This document shows, piece after piece, positions 7,051 through 15,741 of a stretch of 48,829 nucleotides of DNA. The stretch is from the NCBI GenBank assembly GCA_964623895.1, contig CAZUWA010000008.1, positions 1 through 48,829 on the forward strand, written 5' to 3'. Numbering within the stretch: position 1 is the first letter of the stretch; each line of letters starts with the position of its first letter. Origin of the DNA: UBA11512 sp964623895 (GTDB lineage Bacteria > Bacillota > Clostridia > Oscillospirales > CAG-272). The notes beneath the pieces are model-generated. The model made no database searches. It worked only from the letters and a program-made list of their open reading frames with translations, and was not told the origin of the DNA. A program made the position numbers and the translations under genes.

Positions 7051-9834
7051 TTATTCCTCTTCGCTCTTATTTTTTCCGCAGCATTTTTTATACTTCAGTC
7101 CCGAACCGCAGGGGCAGGGATCGTTTCTGCCGACTTTGATCGTTTTTTGCGTCGGAAGTCTCTTCTTTGCCGCAACCATTCCGCCGGAGAAAGTGGCGGA
7201 AGTTACCATGCCATTGTTTCCGCCGCCGGCACTGCCGGTCACGGTCGCCACAGCCTTTCTTTCGATTGGCTGTCTCGGCATTGCGGACAGAACACCGCGC
7301 ACCGTATCCTCTCTGATGCTTGCAACCATATTGTCAAACATCTCGCCGCCCACGATCTGGTATTCCACGATTGGATCTCTCTGCGCGTAGGCATTCAGTC
7401 CTACGCCGCCCTTAAGATCATCCATCGCATCAAGGTGATCCATCCACTTCAGGTCAACCTGACGAAGCAGAACGACACGCTCTACTTCGCGCATCAGATC
7501 AGGTGTAAAGAGTCCTTCTTTATACTTATAAAGTGCCTGTGCACGCTCGACCAAATCCCTTGTCAGATCTTCCGCATTCAATTTTGATTTCTCTTCTTCG
7601 CTGAAAGCAAGATCTTCTTGACTGTACAGCAATCCGAGATAATGCTGTTTCAGTCCTTCGATATCAAATTCACTGCCATTCTCTCCTGAAAGATAGCCGC
7701 CGGCAACCGTTTGCATTGTTTCAACGATCATCTTTTCGATACTTTCCTTCATATCGACTCCGTCAAGTACCTGACGGCGTTGTTCGTAAATGACTTGTCT
7801 TTGTCTGTTCATGACATCATCATAAGCAAGAACCGACTTTCTGCGTCCGAAGTTGATGCTTTCCAATTTCTTTTGCGCTGACTCGATCGCACTGGAGAAC
7901 ATCCCAATATCAATCGGCTCATCCTCGGTGATACCGATATTCTTGATCATATTGAGCACCCGTTCCGGTGCAAACAGCCGCAACAGATCATCCTCTGCGG
8001 AAAGGTAGAAACAAGACTCACCCGGATCTCCTTGTCTACCGGAACGACCGCGAAGCTGGTTGTCGATACGGCGGCTCTCATGGCGCTCCGTGCCGATGAT
8101 GTAAAGTCCGCCCGCCTTGACCACCGCCTCATACTCCGGACGGATCTCTTCCTTATATTTTTCGTAAAGTTCCTTGAATACCGCTCTTGCGGCAAGCACT
8201 TCTTCCGATACGGTTTCCGCCGTACCGACCGCCTGACCGATAATATCTTCGTCATAACCTTCCTTGCGCATTTCCTGCTTTGCAAGGAACTCCGGGTTGC
8301 CGCCGAGCATGATATCCGTACCTCTGCCCGCCATGTTGGTGGAAATGGTCACCTTACCGTATTTACCGGCCATGGCAACGATCTCTGCCTCGCGCTCATG
8401 ATACTTGGCATTCAATACAGTATGCTCAATGCCCCTTGCCCGCAGTTTTTTCGACAATTCTTCCGATTTTTCCACCGAGACCGTACCGATCAGCACCGGC
8501 TGTCCCTTTTTGTGACATTCGATCGCCTGCTTGATCACCGCGTTGTACTTGTCCTCCACGGTCTTGTATAGACGATCATTGTGATCTTTTCTGATCATTG
8601 GCTTATTGGTCGGAATCTCCACCACATCCAAATTATAGATCTCACTGAATTCCTCCGCCTCGGTAAGCGCCGTGCCGGTCATACCGGAGAGCTTTTTGTA
8701 CATTCTGAAATAGTTCTGGAAGGTGATCGTTGCGAGCGTGCGGTTCTCCTTCTGCACCTTAACATGCTCTTTCGATTCGAGTGCCTGGTGTAGTCCGTTT
8801 GAAAATCTTCTACCCGGCATAATACGCCCCGTAAAGCTGTCTACGATCAGCACTTCATCATTCTTGACCAAATAATCGACATCCCGTTTCATGATGCCCC
8901 ATGCCTTGATCGCAACATTGACGTGGTGCGCAATCGTAGCGTTTTCGGGGTCTGACAGGTTTTCGATTCCAAAATACTCCTCCGCTTTTGCTGTCCCTTT
9001 TGGGGTCAGCACCACCGACTTCGCCTTTTCATCCACAATGTAATCGGCATCGACATCATCATGGCTTTCCTTGTCATCCAGTTCCTTGATTCGGAAAACA
9101 TGCATTCTTGAAACAAGACTGTTTGCCTTATCATACATTTCGGTCGACTTTTCCCCTTGACCGGAAATGATCAACGGGGTGCGCGCTTCGTCAATGAGGA
9201 TCGAGTCCACCTCGTCCACGATCGCATACGCAAAGCCACGCTGAGTCAGATTTTGCTTATACAGCACCATGTTATCGCGCAGATAGTCAAATCCGAACTC
9301 ATTGTTTGTGCCGTAAGTGATGTCACAGCCATACGCCGCCTGCTTCTCGGCAGTGTTCTGTCCGTGCACGATCAACCCAGTCGACAGACCGAGGAATCCG
9401 TATACTCTGCCCATCTCCTCATAGCCCGTACGTGCAAGATACTCATTGACCGTCACGATATGCACTCCTTCTCCGGTCAAGGCATTGAGATATGCCGGAA
9501 GAGTTGCCACCAATGTTTTTCCTTCACCGGTCTTCATTTCGGCAATGCGTCCTTCATGAAGGACAATACCGCCAATGAGTTGTACTCTGAAAGGACGCTT
9601 GCCTAATACCCGCCTATCCGCTTCTCGCACCACGGCAAACGCCTCGGGCAAAATATCTTCGAGGGTTTTCCCATTTTTGAGCAATTCTTTGAAACGCGGT
9701 GTTTCCGCCTTCAACTGCTCGTCGGTCATAGCGCGGTACTGTTCCTCCAACGCTTCGATCTGATCGACTCTTTTCTTGATCTTTTTGAGTTGTCTTTGGC
9801 TGTAACTGCCAAAAAGAGCATCGAATAATTTCAT
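7051..9834 (-). CDS. secA: Preprotein translocase ATPase SecA
   Basis: SecA is the motor that binds unfolded preproteins and drives them through SecYEG by ATP hydrolysis. The 927-residue protein has Walker A TGEGKT at 102-107, the Walker B DEVD at 207-210, the second helicase domain with GTDIMLGGN and GRSGRQGD, the HWRR-wing region and a C-terminal SEC-C zinc motif with Cys 907, 909, 918 and 919. That tail normally contacts SecB or ribosomes. The ATG at 9834 is preceded by gaaagg. It leads a three-gene transcript with two unknown membrane proteins. A promoter lies about 95 bases upstream, back to back with the trmL promoter. Many exported proteins elsewhere in the window would depend on it. 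Confidence 0.98.
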   Translation of the reverse strand: MKLFDALFGSYSQRQLKKIKKRVDQIEALEEQYRAMTDEQLKAETPRFKELLKNGKTLEDILPEAFAVVREADRRVLGKRPFRVQLIGGIVLHEGRIAEMKTGEGKTLVATLPAYLNALTGEGVHIVTVNEYLARTGYEEMGRVYGFLGLSTGLIVHGQNTAEKQAAYGCDITYGTNNEFGFDYLRDNMVLYKQNLTQRGFAYAIVDEVDSILIDEARTPLIISGQGEKSTEMYDKANSLVSRMHVFRIKELDDKESHDDVDADYIVDEKAKSVVLTPKGTAKAEEYFGIENLSDPENATIAHHVNVAIKAWGIMKRDVDYLVKNDEVLIVDSFTGRIMPGRRFSNGLHQALESKEHVKVQKENRTLATITFQNYFRMYKKLSGMTGTALTEAEEFSEIYNLDVVEIPTNKPMIRKDHNDRLYKTVEDKYNAVIKQAIECHKKGQPVLIGTVSVEKSEELSKKLRARGIEHTVLNAKYHEREAEIVAMAGKYGKVTISTNMAGRGTDIMLGGNPEFLAKQEMRKEGYDEDIIGQAVGTAETVSEEVLAARAVFKELYEKYKEEIRPEYEAVVKAGGLYIIGTERHESRRIDNQLRGRSGRQGDPGESCFYLSAEDDLLRLFAPERVLNMIKNIGITEDEPIDIGMFSSAIESAQKKLESINFGRRKSVLAYDDVMNRQRQVIYEQRRQVLDGVDMKESIEKMIVETMQTVAGGYLSGENGSEFDIEGLKQHYLGLLYSQEDLAFSEEEKSKLNAEDLTRDLVERAQALYKYKEGLFTPDLMREVERVVLLRQVDLKWMDHLDAMDDLKGGVGLNAYAQRDPIVEYQIVGGEMFDNMVASIREDTVRGVLSAMPRQPIERKAVATVTGSAGGGNNGMVTSATFSGGMVAAKKRLPTQKTIKVGRNDPCPCGSGLKYKKCCGKNKSEEE

Positions 9835-9928
9835 ATTTCGTTACAAACCTTTCTTTTAAACGCTTTATACAAATCCGCCAACCGCACTTTTATCTACCGT
9901 TCGCGAAGAAAAATACATACACATTGGT

Positions 9929-9958
9929 ATTGTACCATATTTTCCAGAAAAATGCCAC
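9929..9958 (-). promoter_or_regulatory. Promoter of the secA operon
   Basis: The -10 TACAAT is at 9929-9934 and a weaker -35 GTGGCA at 9953-9958, with an 18-base spacer. It leaves a leader of about 90 bases before secA. Confidence 0.5.
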
Positions 9959-9986
9959 AGGTTTTTTAAAAAATCAGGGGAAGTTC

Positions 9987-10015
9987 TTGAAAAATTTACT
10001 TTTTGGTGGTAAAAT
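9987..10015 (+). promoter_or_regulatory. Promoter of trmL
   Basis: TTGAAA at 9987-9992 and TAAAAT at 10010-10015 are 17 bases apart, about 40 bases before the trmL start. It diverges from the secA promoter across about 30 bases. Confidence 0.65.
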
Positions 10016-10053
10016 AAAGCAACAAACAGATAAAAATCGAAAAGGAAAAGAAG

Positions 10054-10554
10054 ATGAGAAAGTTACACATCGCACTGATTGAACCCGAGATCCCGCAAAA
10101 TACCGGCAACATTTCAAGAACCTGCGCAGCCACAGGAACGATCTTACATTTGGTACGCCCCTTCGGTTTTGAAATTACCGACAAGCATCTCAAGCGTGCG
10201 GGACTTGATTATTGGGATAAACTGGACATTCGCTACCATGATAATTTGGAAGCGTTTCTTGCCGAGACCGAAAGCATTCCAAAATATTACTTCACCACCA
10301 AAGCACCTCGAAGACACACTGACATCCTTTACCCCGATGAATGCATTTTGGTCATGGGCAAAGAAACTGCCGGGCTTCCCGAATGGCTGTTGGAACAGAA
10401 TCAAGATCACTGTATCCGCATTCCGATGCGCGCACATCTGCGCAGTCTCAACTTATCTAATGCCGCCGCAATCGCCGTTTATGAAGCACTACGGCAACGG
10501 AATTTCGAAGGTCTTGAAAGTTTCGGTGAAGCGCGGACATTCATTTGGAAATAA
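10054..10554 (+). CDS. trmL: tRNA (cytidine/uridine(34)-2'-O)-methyltransferase
   Basis: This 166-residue SPOUT-family enzyme methylates the ribose of the wobble base in certain leucine tRNAs. The family pattern is complete: IALIEPEIPQNTGNISRTCAATG at the start, LVRPFGF, the LDYWD segment, the S-adenosylmethionine knot with MGKETAGLP, and the C-terminal RIPM...SLNLSNAAAIAVYEALRQ. The length is normal. The ATG at 10054 is preceded by aaaggaaaag. It is a single-gene unit with its own promoter and a very strong hairpin terminator. Assignment to TrmL rather than another SpoU-like protein rests on its short length and lack of an N-terminal RNA-binding domain. Confidence 0.95.
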   Translation: MRKLHIALIEPEIPQNTGNISRTCAATGTILHLVRPFGFEITDKHLKRAGLDYWDKLDIRYHDNLEAFLAETESIPKYYFTTKAPRRHTDILYPDECILVMGKETAGLPEWLLEQNQDHCIRIPMRAHLRSLNLSNAAAIAVYEALRQRNFEGLESFGEARTFIWK

Positions 10555-10595
10555 GCACTTAAAGCAAAGTCGTGTAACCCCATCAAAAACAACAA

Positions 10596-10643
10596 AAACA
10601 CCCTCCTGTGGTAGATATATAAAACTACCACAGGAGGGTGTTT
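10596..10643 (+). terminator. 19-bp perfect inverted repeat terminating trmL
   Basis: The arms at 10596-10614 and 10625-10643 are perfect complements around a 10-base AT-rich loop. The outer A-run and T-run make it usable from both strands. It lies about 40 bases after trmL. Confidence 0.85.
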
Positions 10644-10665
10644 CACACCTACAGAAATACCGTCA

Positions 10666-10706
10666 AAAGAACTGACATCCTTTTGAAAAAACGATGTCAG
10701 TTCTTT
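10666..10706 (-). terminator. Terminator facing trmL, after the CapA-like gene
   Basis: A 14-bp perfect inverted repeat (arms 10666-10679 and 10693-10706) surrounds a 13-base loop. Read leftward it ends in TTTTGACG. It sits 90 bases after the CapA-like stop and, with the preceding repeat, insulates two convergent genes. Confidence 0.7.
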
Positions 10707-10794
10707 GATCCTAAATACTTCATCCACCAAAAGCATTGAGTACTGTCCGCGCAATTTTAGACAGACTGTTTTTTCAGAAAAATTCTTTCATTCT

Positions 10795-12171
10795 TCACTG
10801 CTTTGTTCTGTATTCTTCCGGCAAGAACTCATCTCTGACCGCTTCGTGCAAAAAACTGTACAGATGGTCGACCGACATACCGCTGGATACACCCGAAGTC
10901 TCCGCAAGCGCCGGTGTCAGATCTTTCAGATAATAGACCGTGTAGTTACGGTGATCCTTATCATACCAACATACAGTCGGTGTCAACACAGCATTTTCAA
11001 CGGTAATCCTGCCATCATCCCATTTGACAATGTCAAAGCTGAACAGCCCCGCAAGATGGTTCCATTCGTCTACCATATTGGAAACAAAAGTACCGAGCGA
11101 GTAGGCACAAAGCACTTCTCCGCCCTTGCCGTCCGGAATATATTCAATATTTTGAAGCGCGTGCGAATGATGACCGATGATGATCCCCGCACCGTTTTCT
11201 GCCAAGAGTTTTGCCACGCGCTTTTGCTCATCGTTCGGCTCAAAGGTGCGCTTCATACCCGCGGCGATCTGTTTGGATGATGCAATCTCGTCTCCCCAGT
11301 GGATGAATACCACTGTAAAATCCGCTACTTCTTCAGCAAGCTCAAGATCTTTCAAAATTTCTTCGTCATTGATGTATGGTACTAAAAACTTAAAGCCCTC
11401 TTCTCTTGCCGCATTCTCGGAAGAAACGTTCGTGTCATAGGTATAACCAAGCAATGCGACCTTAATTCCGTCGTGCTCAACAACCGGTATATTTGATCGA
11501 TCTGCCTCGTTATAATATCCGCCGATGCAGTCCAACCCATCGGTCTTCTTGATGAGGTCGATCCCCCACTGCATGCCTGCCGCGCCGCCATCAAGCACAT
11601 GGTTGTTTCCGATACCGATGCCATCAAATCCGACATTTTTCAAGGTATCTAGCGCAGCCTCGGGGGATAGAAAACACTGGTTGCCCGTATTGAACATACC
11701 TTCAAAAAAGTATCTGTAATACCTGGTCGTATCTTTTGAAACATGACTGTCCCCGATGATGATCGACTCTTGATTGATCATTGCATAATCTGCCGAGGAA
11801 ATTGCATCTTTGACATTCTTGTAAATATGGTCGAAATTGAAGCGTTCACTTTCGCTTGCATGTTCCATACCGTCATACAGTATACTTCTGTGTAAAAGGT
11901 TGTCCCCTACCGCAAGCATTGAGAAGGTCGCCGCGACCTCTGTTTTGCTTTCACTCGGTGTGGGCGTAGGCGTAGGCGTGGGTGTAAGAGTAGGCATAGA
12001 TATTGACGTCTGATTCGGTGTCAACGAGGACGCAATAGAAGAGGTCGGTTCGCTCGGAGTTGGCGTGACCGATCCGCTTGTACTGCCAACCGACAGCGAA
12101 GGATCGGTACACGCGCAAAGAACAGACATGATCATGATCATTCCCGCAAGGAACAATGCTGTTTTCTTCAT
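10795..12171 (-). CDS. CapA-family lipoprotein (metallophosphatase fold)
   Basis: The 458-residue product has a lipoprotein signal peptide with Cys 21 in the L-C-A-C lipobox. A Ser/Thr/Pro linker with a run of six TP pairs follows, then a PGA_cap domain. The domain shows the metal-site motifs AVGDNLLHRSI, GIGNNHVLDGG, IHWGDE and GHHSHALQ. CapA-type proteins are linked to poly-gamma-glutamate capsule handling in Bacillus, but many homologues stand alone and have unknown substrates. No capBCD partner is nearby. I start it at the ATG at 12171, where the signal peptide begins. An in-frame ATG at 12279 lies within a few bases of the predicted transcription start and would add 36 residues before the signal peptide. 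The ribosome binding site (gtgtggaa) is weak. Confidence 0.85.
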   Translation of the reverse strand: MKKTALFLAGMIMIMSVLCACTDPSLSVGSTSGSVTPTPSEPTSSIASSLTPNQTSISMPTLTPTPTPTPTPSESKTEVAATFSMLAVGDNLLHRSILYDGMEHASESERFNFDHIYKNVKDAISSADYAMINQESIIIGDSHVSKDTTRYYRYFFEGMFNTGNQCFLSPEAALDTLKNVGFDGIGIGNNHVLDGGAAGMQWGIDLIKKTDGLDCIGGYYNEADRSNIPVVEHDGIKVALLGYTYDTNVSSENAAREEGFKFLVPYINDEEILKDLELAEEVADFTVVFIHWGDEIASSKQIAAGMKRTFEPNDEQKRVAKLLAENGAGIIIGHHSHALQNIEYIPDGKGGEVLCAYSLGTFVSNMVDEWNHLAGLFSFDIVKWDDGRITVENAVLTPTVCWYDKDHRNYTVYYLKDLTPALAETSGVSSGMSVDHLYSFLHEAVRDEFLPEEYRTKQ

Positions 12172-12293
12172 TTCCACACACCAGAACACGTGCACAACAC
12201 CCGTGTCCTTCCCTTTAAATTCAAATATTTGGTGTCCTCCGTCACCCGTAGCAACGGCAAGAGCAATCGTGAATTCCACGATACAACACCTTA

Positions 12294-12322
12294 ATTATAC
12301 AACACCGTATCGGAGAATGCAA
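12294..12322 (-). promoter_or_regulatory. Promoter of the CapA-like gene
   Basis: TTGCAT (12317-12322) and TATAAT (12294-12299) on the minus strand have a 17-base spacer. The RNA would start near 12287 and have a leader of about 115 bases with several short hairpins (for example CCGT-tgct-ACGG). Confidence 0.7.
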
Positions 12323-12356
12323 GTACTTTTTTTGAATTTTCCTCGTTTTTTCTTTT

Positions 12357-12959
12357 TCAGTCAAACAACCGCTTTAAACGCGCGCCCCATTCAAGCAACG
12401 CAAATTTCACGCGGTATTCTCCTGTTTTTCCTGAAAGAATGCCCTCTTCTTCCTCTGAATAAACATCACTGTCCGACACAGAGGAAGCTGACAGACAAAG
12501 CGGCGGATAGAGAACACACCACCAGTTTTTCCCTTCTCCTCTACCGATAAAAATGCGCAAAGAGAGGTATTCCCCTGCCGGATAAGAGCAATTTTGATAG
12601 CATCTTGTCGGATAATATTCCTCTCCGAACACCACCCGTACGGGAAGCGGATCACCTTCTGCTTGAAGCACCGTTTCCGCTTCCCACTCCAGCATCGTCA
12701 GTTCCTCCGTCACAATCCGACTCGCTTCTTCTCTATCGGTGCAATCTTTCAAAAGCGGCGTCATATACGCAATGATCCGATCTCGCACCTTTAATTTCAT
12801 CTCCTGTGCTTCCGGAGTATCGGCATCTGCCAATATATGCAGTCTAACAGTGTTTTGATAGATACCTTTGTATTTTTCTGCCGCGATCGGGTACCGAATG
12901 CCGAATATCACGGCGCCGCAAAGTACAACTGCAAGCACTGCTTTGATCAGTTTTTTCAC
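12357..12959 (-). CDS. spoIIR: Stage II sporulation protein R
   Basis: SpoIIR is made in the forespore under sigma-F and secreted across the septum. There it triggers SpoIIGA to cleave pro-sigma-E in the mother cell. The protein has an N-terminal hydrophobic export segment, the family hallmark RLHILADADTPEAQEMKLKVRD, and near the C-terminus NWWCVLYPPLC. I take the GTG at 12959 as start because GGAGG lies five bases before it; an ATG four codons upstream overlaps that same site. A GCCGCC-acg-GGCGGC hairpin stands just ahead of the ribosome binding site. No clear sigma-F promoter was found. About 200 residues is normal for the family. Confidence 0.92.
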   Translation of the reverse strand: MKKLIKAVLAVVLCGAVIFGIRYPIAAEKYKGIYQNTVRLHILADADTPEAQEMKLKVRDRIIAYMTPLLKDCTDREEASRIVTEELTMLEWEAETVLQAEGDPLPVRVVFGEEYYPTRCYQNCSYPAGEYLSLRIFIGRGEGKNWWCVLYPPLCLSASSVSDSDVYSEEEEGILSGKTGEYRVKFALLEWGARLKRLFD

Positions 12960-13088
12960 AACAACCTCCATTCCGCCGCCCGTGGCGGCATAAATCGTGA
13001 TCTTAAAATTATGTGAAGCAAAATTCGGACGTGAAACAGAATAGTTTTCAAGATCCATCCTGTCTCTTCAACATCCATGATCATACCC

Positions 13089-15230
13089 TCATTTTGGGTG
13101 TCTATTCAGTTTTTTTAATTCATTCAGTTTTTTTCTTGCGCGCTCAAGGATCTCCGCCGCGTCTGCATCACTGCCCGCCTCAGCCATCAACCGAAAACCT
13201 CTGTCGGCATGTGCGATTACGCGAAGTTTGCCCCTCTCTTCTTCCGCTCCCACGCCTTCTTCATATGCCTGCCAATGACCGCCCATCATCAATGCCATTT
13301 TCTCCTCTTTTGCGCAGTCAAAATTCCGTTCACGCACCGAAAAATCCGGCATTTCGGAAAGCAAATCCGCGCAAGTCTTGCGCTCACGGAACATTTTTCC
13401 AAGAACGGAAAGTGCGGCAAAACAGCCGTCTTCCAAATATCTCCGCCTGCCAAGTTCCGTACGATCCTGCGTCATTTCTTCACCGGTCGGAAAACGAGGT
13501 AGCGCTTTCGGCCTTTTTCCGGTATACCGTTCCGCCAAACTAAAATACACTTCCGGAGCGGTTGCCGGCAAAACCGTCACTTTACTGTCCGCACGCAATT
13601 CCTCTTCCAAAAGCAGATACCCGATATGCACCATATCAATGCTTCCGCCGTCATCCGACAATCTCGCATTTTTTCCGTCGGAGGAAATCCGAAGATCGAT
13701 CTCCCCCTTTCCGAGCGCCACAGCTCTGATCGAAGCGGACAGCAAAACATTTTTCAGGGTATCTCCAATCAGCGACCGTGCCGACACCCCTACCGCACGA
13801 GGGGATAGATCACCGCATCCGCATTGAAGCACTTTGGTGAGCATCTCTTTATAAAACAGCAATCCGCCAAAGCCGTATGCACTGTGCATTTGGCAGTTCG
13901 CCTTCCCTTCTTTTCCGAAAGCATCTCGCAATTTTCTGAAAAAGGCTTTTCCCGGGGACAGTCCATTTGCATCAAAGAAGAGCACCGACATTCCGTAAAT
14001 GCGATCCCTATAAACATACAGGGTGATCGGAAAATGCTTTTGTATGGCGAGACAGCTTGCAGCAGTGCGCAATCCTTCGCCCAGATCGACCGCATCTATA
14101 TTTTTCAACAGTCCCTCAAGGATCTCTTCTGCCGTTGCTAGCACTTCTCCCTCGCAAGCATACATGATCGCCGGTGTGCCGTCAAAGGGCAAAACTTCAG
14201 AGATTGACTGTCCGAGATGCTTCCAAAAATGCCGCGTGGGTCTCTTCCCACGACTGTGTATTCCCCCTTCTCCGAAATATTCTTTCAGATCCGGATAAAA
14301 CAGCCTGCCGCTGTCATCATATCTGCTACCGACTTTCAAACACTGTCCGTCCGCAAGTTGACAACCGGGCGCGATCACACATCCTGCCTCTACAATACAG
14401 TCTCTACCGATAGTGCACCCCGTTCCGATCACCGCGCCTTCAATGATACTGCCCGCGCCGACTGTAACATTATCAAAAAGCAAGGAATGGGTGATCTTGC
14501 TTCCTTGCGTCCTGCATCCCGTTCCACAAACGCTTTTCCCGCCACTTTCAAGCAGATTGACTGCAAGCAGATCCCGCGGCGTAGCGATATCCTGCCAAAT
14601 ACCGTAATCCTGCATACTGTAAAAAGGTAATCCCGCTTCGAGAATGCGCAAAAACAGGTCTCCCGCAACATCCGCTCTTCCTTCCGGAATCAGCGACAAT
14701 ACCTTCTTTTCCATCAGATAGACGCCGATATTGGCAAGATCCGTTGTCGCCTGTGACCAATCCGGTTTTTCAAGAAAGGATCTTACTCGCCCATCCGCCT
14801 CCGTGATCGCCAATCCGAATTCTTCGGGATCGTCTACCGCATGACAAAGGATCGTCACGACCGCGTTCTTTTCCCGATGTCTTTGATAAAGCGCACGGTA
14901 ATCTCTTTTCCCATAGCCGTCCGCGCAAAGAAGAAAAAATCGGTCTTCAAGCAGTGCCTCCACCTCTTTTAAAGCGGCGGCACTTCCGTTTGACGACTCT
15001 TCCCGATGATAAAACAGTTCCATTTTTCCCAACCGTCTGCCAAAGCATTCCTCAAAACGTTCTCCGAGGTAACCGGTCAAGATCAGCGTCTTCCGACATC
15101 CTGCTTCCTCCAGATTTTCTAAAGCATACTGTAAAATCGGCTTTCCGCAAAGTGGCAGCAACGGTTTGGGGCAATCATCCGTCAAAGGAGAGAGTCTTTG
15201 TCCTCGCCCGCCTGCCAAAATGACCGCCAT
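13089..15230 (-). CDS. Sugar nucleotidyltransferase fused to hexapeptide repeats and a degenerate phosphomannomutase domain
   Basis: The 713-residue protein begins MAVILAGGRGQRLSPLT, the nucleotide-binding signature of GlmU/GMPP-type NTP transferases, and the transferase domain spans residues 1 to about 230. A left-handed beta-helix of hexapeptide repeats follows (about 240-310). The rest resembles phosphomannomutase domains II-IV: SSDGKNARLSDD, then EDGCFAALSVLGKM, then a C-terminal ADRGFRLMAEA stretch. The catalytic serine loop (TASHNP) and the metal motif DGDGDR are absent, so mutase activity is unlikely. It probably makes or senses an NDP-sugar for cell-wall or capsule polysaccharide; the exact sugar is unknown. 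AGAAGGA lies six bases before the chosen ATG at 15230; a longer start at 15254 is possible. It is followed by spoIIR. Confidence 0.85.
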   Translation of the reverse strand: MAVILAGGRGQRLSPLTDDCPKPLLPLCGKPILQYALENLEEAGCRKTLILTGYLGERFEECFGRRLGKMELFYHREESSNGSAAALKEVEALLEDRFFLLCADGYGKRDYRALYQRHREKNAVVTILCHAVDDPEEFGLAITEADGRVRSFLEKPDWSQATTDLANIGVYLMEKKVLSLIPEGRADVAGDLFLRILEAGLPFYSMQDYGIWQDIATPRDLLAVNLLESGGKSVCGTGCRTQGSKITHSLLFDNVTVGAGSIIEGAVIGTGCTIGRDCIVEAGCVIAPGCQLADGQCLKVGSRYDDSGRLFYPDLKEYFGEGGIHSRGKRPTRHFWKHLGQSISEVLPFDGTPAIMYACEGEVLATAEEILEGLLKNIDAVDLGEGLRTAASCLAIQKHFPITLYVYRDRIYGMSVLFFDANGLSPGKAFFRKLRDAFGKEGKANCQMHSAYGFGGLLFYKEMLTKVLQCGCGDLSPRAVGVSARSLIGDTLKNVLLSASIRAVALGKGEIDLRISSDGKNARLSDDGGSIDMVHIGYLLLEEELRADSKVTVLPATAPEVYFSLAERYTGKRPKALPRFPTGEEMTQDRTELGRRRYLEDGCFAALSVLGKMFRERKTCADLLSEMPDFSVRERNFDCAKEEKMALMMGGHWQAYEEGVGAEEERGKLRVIAHADRGFRLMAEAGSDADAAEILERARKKLNELKKLNRHPK

Positions 15231-15528
15231 CGGTAATCCTTCTTTCATATGCATTCTTCACACACCTTATTAAAAAATCCGAACAGCCCGGGCAATCTTT
15301 GCCGATACCGTCCGGTCACACTGATCTTCATTCTGCCATTTTACGGCAACGCAAAATCCATGAATGAGACGAAATATCTTTCGATCCAATAACATTAATT
15401 TCACACTATCTCTATCTTCCCCTTTCCACGACCAAATATTCAAAAAGCGAATAATTTCCTTTTCATCCGCGGATATTTACAAAAGAAAAATGAAATTTTT
15501 CTATGTTCACAGTAAATTCATATTCATG

Positions 15529-15537
15529 TGCTATACT
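15529..15537 (+). promoter_or_regulatory. Extended -10 promoter of rnjA
   Basis: TGC directly followed by TATACT forms an extended -10 element. TTCACA occurs 20 bases upstream of the hexamer, too far for a normal -35, which fits dependence on the extended -10. Confidence 0.45.
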
Positions 15538-15626
15538 GTTTTCGATGTTCGTGGTCGTGACAAAAAATGAGGACTGTCTGCACAGGCGTAGGTGCGGAAT
15601 CCCGCAGTTCTCCATAACGGAATCAA

Positions 15627-15681
15627 AAGCGGGAAAAGAAAAGCTTTGCCTTTTGGGGCGCAAACTTTCCTTTTCCCGCTT
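15627..15681 (+). promoter_or_regulatory. Large hairpin in the rnjA 5' leader
   Basis: The arms AAGCGGGAAAAG (15627-15638) and CTTTTCCCGCTT (15670-15681) are perfect complements, with a partial inner stem. No U-run follows, so a simple terminator is unlikely. It ends 60 bases before the rnjA start and could influence stability or autoregulation of the ribonuclease mRNA. Confidence 0.5.
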
Positions 15682-15741
15682 CTTTCACAGCAGATAAAAA
15701 ACAACTTTTGCAATTTTAATTTTTATCAGGAAAGGATCTTT

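Larger units (their letters stand above)
15231..15741. other. Divergent intergenic region and RNase J leader
   Basis: This 510-base gap separates the leftward nucleotidyltransferase gene from rnjA. The left half is AT-rich with no gene. At 15532-15537 lies an extended -10 (TGC TATACT) without a clear -35, giving a leader of about 200 bases for rnjA. The leader carries a small TGCGG-aatc-CCGCA hairpin and a large hairpin described separately. I found no good promoter for the leftward gene. Confidence 0.5.

Noticed and set aside
7147..7587. Antisense open frames opposite secA and other genes
   Set aside because: They mirror codon-rich genes, have no ribosome binding sites or recognised domains and overlap confident genes on the other strand.
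12175..12279. 36-residue extension of the CapA-like protein
   Set aside because: It would place a soluble segment in front of the lipoprotein signal and begins within a few bases of the predicted transcription start without a ribosome binding site.
15592..15741. 50-residue N-terminal extension of RNase J
   Set aside because: It is encoded by the leader hairpin, lacks homology to the family and a better start with aggaaagg follows.
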